Assembly (NCBI RefSeq): GCF_028858725.1
Contig: NC_084759.1
Location: 91,074,889 to 91,138,888, forward strand
Reading direction: 5' to 3'
Origin: Colius striatus
Taxonomy: Eukaryota; Chordata; Aves; Coliiformes; Coliidae
DNA: 64,000 bases
Shown: piece after piece, positions 55,102 through 64,000 of the stretch
Numbering within the stretch: the first letter of the stretch is position 1
Layout of the letters: the number at the start of each line of letters is the position of its first letter
Notes under the pieces: model-generated
What the model was told of the DNA's origin: nothing
The model's database searches: none
The model's input: only the letters and a program-made list of their open reading frames with translations
Made by a program: the position numbers and the translations under genes

Positions 55102-58100
55102 GTAAGTACACTTATCTGCCGTTGCCTTCACGGGTATGTACGTGAGCCTAATGACTGTAACTGCAGCAAGAGTATGCCTCCAGTTTATGTAACAAACAGC
55201 AAATGTCTTGCTCTGGTACTATTACCAAAGTTGGAATCTACTTTTGGGGTTTTTTTCAGAGAAATCACTGGCAAAATAAAAACGACTGTAGGTTAATTCA
55301 TGTTGGTGTTGTAACCAGGAACATGCTATAAAGGTAGAGGGACAGATGTGCCTGGGAGCTTGCTAAAACAGGACCAGGACTGGAACAGAAGCTGGCTTTA
55401 TCTAAGTAGTGTTTTGACATTTATTTTATACCACTTTGCAATGTGAATACAGTTTCAGAGGAGTTTATTTGCCTTCTCAAGAAAAGACAAGTCATTTAGA
55501 CAACTTAAGAAGTGGAAAGCAAGTAACTCAATGAGCACCTAGGGACATCTCCAGAATTCCTTGGTTGTGGATGACCATGCAGTTAACTCAAAATGTTAAA
55601 AGTATAGCCACAATTGTTTACATGTTTTTATAGTTACCTAATAAGAATGCATTGTATCTTTACATCTGTTTGAATATCCGCTGGACCCTTAACTCTTTCT
55701 TTCTTCACAAGAGATGGGCAAAGCAATAAACATTTACTCCTGTGACATTTGAAGTTATGGGGTTTTACTGTTTGATGTGATCTATTTGATGTCCACAGAC
55801 CCCACTGTGCTGGGCTGCCTTGGCTGCAAGTGAGACCACAGATTCTCAAAGGGTGGTGTAGCATCCTTACTGAAAACCATGGAAGTTTTATAGCAGCTTT
55901 TACATCATACAAGTTCTGGTCTTAGCAAGTGACAGACTAAGTATACTTGCAAAGATGGATAGAGTCTGGGGAAAGATCGCTGTTTTTCGTGGATATCTGA
56001 TGAATGCATTTCCACTGAGTGTGCAAACTGACAACTGGTAACTTGCAACTTCTGTCCTGAACAGCACGATGCCAGTGTAAGCTGCCTGCCAAGGAGCGGA
56101 AGAACTGCGGCTACCCAGGAATCTCAGAAGCAGAGTGCAAGAAAGCTGGCTGCTGCTTCAACTCTTCAGTCCGTGGTGTTCCCTGGTGCTTTTCTCCTAA
56201 AGCAAGGAAAGGTAATAATTGCTCTTGGTGGTTCATTTTTTTCTCTCTCTCATTTTGGCTTCCAGTCTTCACGCAATGAAATCTCAAAAATATCACTGGG
56301 GAAAACCTTTTCTCTGTTAGATTCTTCCTTCTAAAGCTTCTAACACCCTGCTTCCATTTTTTTTGCCTCTATTTTCTCTGAGAGGGTGAGAACTGCTCTC
56401 CCAGACTTTCAGGGATTGGATGTATATTTTACATAACTGCTGAATGTAAGCTACATTTGCTGGGCTGACTACAAAGCAGCTTCCTTCTTAGGAGAACTTT
56501 AGGGCAGTATCAGTTTTTGCACAGGTGAAATGAGAGAAAGTAAACATGCAAAGGCAGCATTACCCAATAAAAGAACTTGATATGAATCAAGACTAGTCAA
56601 CAGGGCTCAAAATTGTCAGAGGAAGAAAAGTATTTTTCTTTTGAATACTGTTTGTCTTTCATGCAAATCTTGAAAAATGAATGGCAACACCTTACAGTGT
56701 CATTTTCATGGAATTGCTTTTCTGAGCTGGACTGTTTCAGGAGAGAAAAAGTAAATTATTCAGGTCAGGTGGTATAATCTCTTTACCCGTGATTTACTTT
56801 GAAATGCCTGACTGAGCCATGATTTCCTTCTAAATTGGCCCCTTTCAGAAAAAAAGCTGGCATATAGAGGATGCTAGATGTCCCCCTCCCCACATGAGCC
56901 TGCCTGTTCTTGAGTTAGCATTGGGTCAGGTTGTGAATAGACCCTTGTCAAGGCCAGCGTCTGTGGCACCATTACAGGACACATAGCTTTTCACCCCATT
57001 GCTGGATCTAGAAACGTGAAGCTGAGTTGATGTCTACCAGATACTTCCAAGGGCAAATTTTGTCCCATCTGGCCCCTGGGGCACAATAGTAATTCCTTAC
57101 CCTTTGGTATTGAGTTTTGTCTGACAGGAATAGTAAGGATTTGGGTGACCTTGCTGCCTGTAATTGTTACGGAGAAGGTCACTGTGGCTGTCATGTCTGC
57201 TCACTGGCCTTACTTTCGCGGCTTGCTTCTCATTTGTGAATTGTGACACTGGGTAAATGAAGCATAAAGTAAACAGGGCATCCTTCCTTCCTACAGTTAG
57301 GAAAATATGTCCCTCCAACGCTCACGCCAGGAGAAACTGCGGCTTCCCTGGCATCACGGCCAAAGAGTGTGAAAGGAAGGGGTGCTGCTTCAAGGCACGG
57401 CCCGCTGGTGTCCCCTGGTGCTTCTACCACCACGTGGTGGAGGAAGGTAAGGTGCCACATCAGACCACGTCCCCCACGTCCCTGTGGGTACACCACGGCT
57501 CCTGGCAGCACCTGTGCTGTGATGGGACTTGGTGTGCTATGTCATCATGGCAGGAAGCCACACTCAAGGCAGTGAGTAGGATGGGGTCTGCTGTTCTTCC
57601 CAGTGTGGGTACAGAGCTTCCTCACTCAAGGGGTGAGCAGGGAAGAAGGTGGCTAAACACTAAAAAGACCAGCTTCTCACAGAAAGGAGTGGTGTTGATG
57701 ATGAACCTGAGACTTGTGGGCTGCACAGGTAGTCTGGGCTCAGGAGTGAGCTCAAGCCCTCAGCTAACATGATGGCAGAGGTCCAGTTACCAAACTCACA
57801 TCTACTCTCTCACAAGAGAGAAGAAACTTTGATTTAGAAATGTGGATTGAAACTAACAGAAATTTCTGATCCTCTGCTTCCCCTTTTTAGTTAGGGACTT
57901 TTAAAAATTAATTGTAATTTCAGCATACCCAACCATAAATATCCAAAAGCCTCAGCCAATTCCAATTCACCCCACAGGGTATTTTGTAATGGAAACAATT
58001 CACCATAATTTTGTTTTACTGACCTGAATCTTAGTTAGGAAACACATGGATGGATAGAGGGGGAGGAAAGCAATTGACAAAAAAAATCTTTTGATGTCCC

Positions 58101-58195
58101 ACATCTAGGCAAAACACTTGCTAGCATCTTGTGTAATTCGTGGAGAAAATATTTTGTTTAATTTTCTTCTCCTCTTTACCTCCCCAGCTTGTTAA
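55020..58195 (+). CDS. TFF2: TFF2, trefoil factor 2 (spasmolytic polypeptide), complete
   Basis: TFF2 is secreted with mucus by gastric gland cells and supports mucosal protection and repair. Exons: 55020-55101, 56065-56211, 57297-57446, 58188-58195. They total 387 nt (128 residues plus stop) with phase 1 at every junction; human TFF2 has 129. Residues 1 to about 22 are a signal peptide (IVLVVALSTLAEG). Trefoil 1 spans about 32-69 with NCGYPGIS, AGCCF and GVPWCF. Trefoil 2 spans about 81-118 with NCGFPGIT, KGCCF and GVPWCF. All trefoil cysteines are present. The extra pair, Cys30 and the terminal Cys128, matches the human pair that ties the two ends together. NSS at 60-62 is a possible N-glycosylation site. 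Two trefoil domains set it apart from TFF1 and TFF3, which have one. Confidence 0.97.
56065..56211 (+). CDS. TFF2: TFF2 exon 2: trefoil domain 1
   Basis: 147 nt, one exon for one trefoil domain. Acceptor AACAG ends at 56064; donor GTAATA begins at 56212. It contains CQCKLPAKERKNCGYPGIS. Confidence 0.97.
57297..57446 (+). CDS. TFF2: TFF2 exon 3: trefoil domain 2
   Basis: 150 nt. Acceptor CTACAG ends at 57296; donor GTAAGG begins at 57447. It contains CPSNAHARRNCGFPGIT and ends HHVVEE. Confidence 0.97.
58188..58195 (+). CDS. TFF2: TFF2 exon 4: last two residues and stop
   Basis: Acceptor TCCCCAG ends at 58187. CT completes Ala, then TGT (Cys) and TAA. Human TFF2 ends VEDCHY; here the end is VEEAC, keeping the needed cysteine. 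The rest of the exon is 3' untranslated. Confidence 0.88.
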
Positions 58196-58393
58196 AGGAG
58201 AAACTTCCATCATGAATCTTGAGATCTGGGGACATACTCCAATGGGAAACAGCCAGAGGTCCCAACTCAGATGTTATAGTTTACAACAGTGGTGTCTAGG
58301 TCATTTTTACCTTGGATTGACTCCTTTCTGATGAAAAGTTACTTGCAGCTTTTGTTCTTTCAGTAGGTTAGTACTGTGCAGGTTTTCACTTGT

Positions 58394-58399
58394 AATAAA
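58394..58399 (+). terminator. Poly(A) signal of TFF2
   Basis: AATAAA about 200 bp after the TFF2 stop codon, giving a 3' UTR of about 220 nt. Confidence 0.8.
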
Positions 58400-58892
58400 G
58401 GAACTAAGATACAATTTGTGATTTCTCTGCTGTTTTTGTTTTAAAGCTGTGTATTTCCCTGTTTCCCAGAATATTATTCATCTTAGCAACCCACTGATGA
58501 GAAAGTAGTCACTAACACTTCTGAAAGGAACATGGCACTCAGCTTTTTGTGTTAGTTGCACTTCACCCTTGCAAGTGACTGCTTGCTTTTGTTAGCTGAT
58601 GTATGGCTTCACACGGGCCACACACCCTTCTGAATATTGAAAACATGCAGTGTTTCCCTTTATATAGCTACAGCTGTGGGTTTGGGCTTTTCCTTTTTTC
58701 CACTCAAGACTTAGCAAAGGGTACCTTTGTTAGCTGACCACCGAGCTTGTTTGACTCCAACGTCTCCTCCTCTCTGCATCACCGTGTCTCTGGTGCTCTC
58801 AAGCCCTTGGTGCTGACATGAGAGGGTTACAAAGTAGTTCAGGAAGGAAAGTAGCCACCCAGGACACTTCCTAACCCAACATAGGCCCTAGC

Positions 58893-59200
58893 TGCTGATA
58901 GAATTTTAAAATGCTTTGGGTTGGAAGGGACCTCAAAGATCATTTAGTTCTAACTCTTCTGCCATGGGCAGGGACCCCTTCTACCAGACCAGGTTGCCCC
59001 ATCCAACCTGGCCTGGAACACTTCCAGGGACGGGGCAACCACAGCGTCTCTGGACAATCTGAGCTAGTGCCTCACACTCTCACAGTAAAAAGCTTCTTTC
59101 TTATAGCTAATCTAAATCTACCCTCTTTCATTTAAAACCATTATCCCTTGTCCTACCACCACATACCCTTGCAAAAAAAATCCCTCTCCAACTTTCGTGT
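58893..59200 (-). repeat. CR1 LINE 3' fragment, antisense
   Basis: GGGTTGGAAGGGACCTCAAA and CCAACCTGGCCTGGAACACT belong to a CR1 subtype differing from the other copies here. Confidence 0.88.
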
Positions 59201-59780
59201 TGGGTCCCATTACACAGTGCAAAGCTGCTACAGCTGAATCAATGGGCACTGTTAACCAGCATTCCCATGGGTCATACTCAGGAAGACTCTCTGCAACACT
59301 AAAAGCAAGACACAGATCCCCTTGGCCCTGACCTGTACCTGAAATAGAGCCTGCTGTGTATTGCCAGACACCGGAGAATCTCCTGGTTTCCAGGTCAGTG
59401 TGGCTGCGTTCTCTTATTTTGGGTTTCCTTAATGCTCAGCACAGGATCTCAAATGCTTCAGATGAGTGATAATAAAGAGATCCTAAGAGCAAAGCTGGGA
59501 AGAAAATGGGTAATGTGAGACTACCGTGGCAGTGCGTCATGCCCAGAGCATAGCAGGAAAGAACAGTTGTGCAAGTTTGTGCTGCAAGGAGAGAGAAAAT
59601 GTTGGAGATACATGCCTCCTTAGAGGTTTCTCTAAGTATGCTTTTGTGATGAGTAAGTTCATCCAAGCAAGTGAAAATTAATGATTCATAAAACTTCATT
59701 ATCTTACACTTACAATAAGCTCAATAATATGATATGAACATGGTAGGATGTTGCTTTTAATATGAGCAATAAACTGACAA

Positions 59781-60927
59781 GTAGTGGTTTTGCCTGGGCC
59801 AGGTTTTTGGTAGCAGGGGGCTATAGGGGTGGCTTCTTTAAACAAAATCTGTCAGAAGCTTCTGCTGTAGCCAGTCCATTCTAAGATGGACCCCACAGCT
59901 GGCCAAGGCCTGGCTAATTAGTGATTGAGGTAACGCCTCTGTGATTAATGTATTTGAGAAAGGGAAGAAGTTGCTGAGCAGTTGCTGAACTGCAGCAGCA
60001 ACAAGGAGTGAGGATGTGAAAACATCTCTGCAGACACCAAGGTAAGTGGAGAAGGAGGGGGAGGAGGGTGCTTAGGCCCTGAAAGAAAGACTCTCCTGTG
60101 ACCTGTGGTGAGGACCATGGTGAGGCAGCTGTCCTGCAGTCCATGGAGGCCACTGGGAAGCAGAGACTCACTTGCAGCCTGTGAAGGACCCCACGCTGGA
60201 GTGGGTGGATACCTGAATGAGGCTGTGACTCTGTGGGAAGCTCACCCTGGAGCAAGTTCCTGGCAGGACCTTGGAGCCTGTGGGGAGAGAGGAGCTCATG
60301 CCAAGCAAGTTTGTTGTCAGAACTTGTGATCCTGTGAGGGACTCAGGCTGGACCAGTCGGTACCTGAAGGACTGTTCTACTGGTGGATGACCCACATTGG
60401 GGCAGGGTGTGAGGAGCTGCCCCCGTGGGAGGCCTCATGCTGGAGCAGTTCGTGAGGAGCTGTAGCCCATGGGAAGGACCCACCCTGGAGAAGTTCATGA
60501 GGGACTGTCTCCTGAGGGAGGGACTCCACAGTGTAGCAGTGGGAAGTGTGAGGAGGCTTCCCCCTGAGAAGAGGCAGCAACAAAGTCCATCTGTAATGAG
60601 CTGACTGCAACCCCCATCCTTCATCCCCTGCACCGCTGGGGGGGAAGGAAGGAGAGTCCTGGGAAAAGGGAGAGGTGGGGAAAGGTGTTTTAAGATTCGG
60701 TTTTATTTCTCATTTCCCTGTCCATAGAGTTTATTAATAAACCAAACCCTTTTCTCTTCATGTTGAGTCTGTTTTGCCCTTGACACTAATTGCTGAGTGA
60801 TCTCCCTGTCCTTATCTCAACTCACAAAACGCTCGTTACATTTCTCTCTCCGCTGTTCAGTTTAGGAGGGGGAGTGATATTATGACTTGATTGGAAGCTG
60901 GCACCCAGCCAGGGCTAAACCACCACA
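59781..60927 (+). mobile_element. Avian endogenous-retrovirus LTR, about 1.15 kb, near full length
   Basis: I recognise this as a high-copy bird LTR family. It has a start around GTTTTGCCTGGGCCAGG, an array of related units built on GACCCACCCTGGAG in the middle (about 60170-60530), AATAAA at about 60736, and the segment GAGTCTGTTTTGCCCTTGAC. The end is at AAACCACCACA. No coding region is attached, so it looks like a solo LTR. The family name is not certain. Confidence 0.75.
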
Positions 60928-60956
60928 CTACTGAAGATCTTTGAAGCTCTTCTGAG

Positions 60957-61435
60957 TGTTGTGATTTAACGCCAACCAGCAGCTAAGCAACGCAGATACT
61001 TGCTCACCCCCCTGGTCTCTCCCCAGTTGGATGGAGAGGAGAATTGGGAAGAAAATTAAAGGGTGTGGGTTCAGATAAGAACAGTTTAATAACTAAAATG
61101 AAATAAAATATAAGAATAGTAAGATATTAGTGATAATAATAATGCAAAGAGAGAACGGGAGAGAAAGAAAACCCAAAGGAAAATCAAGTGATGCACAATG
61201 CAACTGTGTCACCACCCATTGACTGATGCCTGAGCAACGAAGTGCCCCTCCCCATCAACTCCCTCCAGTTTTTGTACTGGGGATATCATTCTATGATATG
61301 GAATAGCCCTGTGGCTAGTCTGGGTCAGCTGTCTTGGCCATGCTCCCGCTCAGCTTCTTGTGCACCACTAGCCCACTCACTGGTAGAGCAGGGTGAAAGG
61401 CAGAAAAAGCCTCTGATGCTTTAAGGGACTATGCA
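60957..61435 (-). mobile_element. Second avian LTR piece, antisense
   Basis: It begins TGTTGTGATTTAACGCCAAC and includes GACAGTTTAATAACT-like sequence (about 61080), GATGCACAATGCAACTG and GGGTCAGCTGTCTTGGCC. These are blocks of another common bird LTR, read from its 3' end. It is truncated at the right, and 29 bp separate it from the first LTR. Confidence 0.7.
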
Positions 61436-64000
61436 GGTATTTCAGAGTGACAGGCTCAGATGGATAACTGCTTACTGCTCATCACACCCTTCCAAATCTC
61501 TCTGTTGGGGCTGTGCCAGTGAGACAAGCGCAGGTCAGTGACCCATCTGAGCTTGCCCTGCCACAGTGTAATGGGACTGTATTTGGCTTTGCAAGAAAAA
61601 ATACCAAAAGAAATGCTTTTGTAAGGGAGGGTACTGGGTACTGTGGCATCCTCTGCTGCAAAATTTGAATGGCAAACTCAGCCTGGCAAGGCACAATAGC
61701 TGAAACTCTTGGGAACTACTCGAGCACCACTGTTGTAATGGTCTGCATGTTGGCATGGAGCAAAACAGTGGAGACAGTGCAGAAAAGCCATGCTGTCAGC
61801 AGTCTTACACCAAAGGGATGAAGCATGAAGGGCTGAATTTGGTCAAGTGTTGTCTCTCATCATAGTGTCTCCTGCAAAAACATTGACTGCTGTGTGTTAC
61901 CCAGCAAAGTTGTTATCACCAGCATTCTAAGCCAAGGCACTGCATCATGCAGTTGCTCTGGACACTTGAGGTTATAAATCAGAGTTGTTTCATAACATGA
62001 GAATTATGACCTAAGTCCTAAGAGATGATGACTATTCTGTGAATTTACATTAAGTAACTGCTTACATTAAGTCTCTCTGTGTAGACTATTATCCACACCC
62101 ACCCAAATCCCTCGATGAAACTGCCTCAGATTCTTAAAGTTAACATTTTTGGTGATAAAACAAGCTGGAAAAAGCAGATAAAAGCCACAGCTACTGAGGA
62201 TTCGAAGATGACAGGTAGAACCAAGGTAGAGCAAAGTGAGATCCCAAAATAGGAATCCAGACCAGAGAGAAGCACACAGGACCTCTAGAGATGTGGCTGT
62301 AGAAGAAAGGATCTTCCTCTCCTCACCCTCAGGGTCACTCTGTGGGCTCCCCTCCTCTGAGTCAGTCACCATGGGCCCTGTTCACAGCCTTTAGAGACAA
62401 AAAAGAGACCTCTGTGCTGGAAATCATCTAGCTAGTTCAGATGTCCCTGGTAGAGTGAATCAAACTGCTCAGAAAGGCCTTCTCCCTGCCTCTCTCCAAA
62501 GGGTGTCTAGACAAGCAGCTCCATATATCTGCTCTTCTTCCTTGGTTTTACCCATCAGTACTTCTTGATGCTGGAGAGAACCACTCAAGGGACAGGAGAA
62601 TGAGAGCTGGGGAACACCACTGCCCCGGCGCAGATTTTTGACCTAATGCTAGCTTTCCCAGCAAACCTGGTGACAGAGGCCCAAGAAACACAAATCACTT
62701 CAAGGGAACAGAGGTGTCCTGGCTGTAGGCAGTCCTTTTTTGGGACTCATAGTCTGGACAGTAGATAGACACCAGTAGGTGTGTTGTATGTTCATTTATT
62801 TTGCTCCAATAGATCAACAAATTTCACTAGCTGACATGATGGAAATAGTTTCTTATTACTGGATTGTGTAAAGTCTGCTCTTTTCTCTCTTCTTTTTTTG
62901 TTGTTGTTGTTCTTTTTGCTTGCATTTAGCTCTATCCAGCACTGTGAAATTCCCTTGAGGTCCCTTCCAACCCTTAAGATTCTGCAGTTCTGTGAAAACT
63001 GTTTTTACTGTTTCAGACTGGTTGCTTTACCTAATCAGTCTGTATAAGGGAAAGAAATAATGTGCACTCACAGTACCTTGAGACTCATGGGTGGACATGC
63101 TGGGTGATTTCAGATGTTCATCTGTTCCTCAGTCACTAAAAGGCTTGTCTAGGGAGAGATGCAGGTAAGTGTGTAATGATGCTTCTCTTCTAACAAATGC
63201 AGGATTGTCGCAAAGGTGAATCAATTTTAGCAAGCAAGTGTGAGAAACCCTTTGTATCTGTGCAGCTCTACTTGTACACCCACATTACTGTACAGCAAGT
63301 GCTGAATAAGTCAACTAAATTCAGAGTATTTTTCTGGGGGAAAAATCCCAAATAGGCTGATTTTTGTCAACAAAGGTTAAAAGAAATCAGTTCTTTGTGA
63401 CATAAAGCATGGATGCTGTTGAGGTTATTAGGCAGATAGCACATGACATTTAAAATCGCAGATGCCTGGTAATCCTAATCTGTAATCATGACAGCTCTGT
63501 GCAAACAATGCTTCAGCTTCTAATAGAAATAGAAATAGAAAATATTTGACATTGCAGAGTGATTGCCTGTATGGTTCTTAAGTGAGTAAAGATATACTAC
63601 CATTTTTAAGCATTTGCAGCCACATAAAAGGTCTCAGAAGTCATTCCTTTTGAAGCAATGCAGGAAAGCTCTGTTTGGCTGACGTGGAGCATTAATAGGA
63701 CAGGCAAAACTAGGACAGACAAGGAGCTCATAGCAGATGGGTGCTAGCAACAAAGAACAAACCTATAGCAATGTGAAAAAGGGATATAACTGAAAGCATC
63801 TCCAAAAATGTGTATTTTAATGTGGCCACTTATTTGAGATCTCACTCCTGAATGTCTCTAGAAAGGGTATGCTTCCTGTTACAGTAGCTACTATCACTCA
63901 CCTCCTCCAGAAAAGCTCCCGTTCTTTCAAAAGGAAGGTTTCAGGCAAGGTGCTAAACCAAAGTGAAAAAAGAGCAGCTGAATCACACAGTTCTGCCACA
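61436..64000. other. Intergenic stretch to the right edge
   Basis: No gene recognised. A short CR1 tail lies at about 62950-62998 and a small AATAG-type run at about 63523. I searched both strands for trefoil signatures (GCCF, PWC) to find TFF3 and saw none. Confidence 0.5.
62950..62998 (+). repeat. CR1 LINE 3' tail, sense, short
   Basis: TTGAGGTCCCTTCCAACCCT followed by AAGATTCTGCAGTTCTGTGA. Confidence 0.85.

Noticed and set aside
57257-57772. 171-codon frame around TFF2 exon 3
   Set aside because: It is the trefoil exon read through into both introns; the splice signals and the TFF2 phase set the real limits.
59742-59765. GGATGTTGCTTT decoding as GCCF, like a trefoil core
   Set aside because: It is followed at once by TAA, with no PWC motif and no upstream CGFPG, so coincidence.

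Overview
The window is avian nuclear DNA. It carries many CR1 LINE fragments with the bird-type 3' end, plus LTR elements of a kind common in birds. The genes are the avian counterpart of the human 21q22.3 segment UBASH3A / TMPRSS3 / TFF cluster. All genes are split into short exons with GT-AG junctions, so the exon models come from matching residues to family members I recognise and from checking that splice phases agree.

Layout. (1) 1-4814, minus strand: the first two coding exons of UBASH3A, with the rest off the left edge. (2) 4815-7026: a 2.2 kb interval between the divergent start codons of UBASH3A and TMPRSS3. (3) 7027-about 26790, plus strand: TMPRSS3, a type II membrane serine protease. 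Eleven coding exons are certain and all phases agree. A short first exon is proposed, and the last few residues are unresolved. An intron holds a long dead CR1. (4) 26.8-36.5 kb: intergenic, no gene recognised. (5) 36650-about 38520, plus strand: a decayed trefoil-factor gene where TFF1 lies in mammals. Its signal-peptide exon is good, but its trefoil exon has lost cysteines and has a stop codon. (6) 38.5-54.9 kb: intergenic, with CR1 copies, a probable solo LTR, old LINE fragments and a 69-bp tandem duplication. (7) 54961-58399, plus strand: complete TFF2 (128 residues, two trefoil domains) with TATA box and poly(A) signal. (8) 58.4-64 kb: intergenic, with a large solo LTR abutting a second LTR piece in the opposite orientation. 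No TFF3 exon is visible.

The genes are not an operon. UBASH3A acts in lymphocyte receptor signalling, TMPRSS3 is an epithelial protease needed for hearing in mammals, and TFF2 is a mucosal secreted peptide. They stay together by conserved synteny. I found no evidence of a new multi-gene system. The most notable observation is the broken trefoil gene between TMPRSS3 and TFF2.
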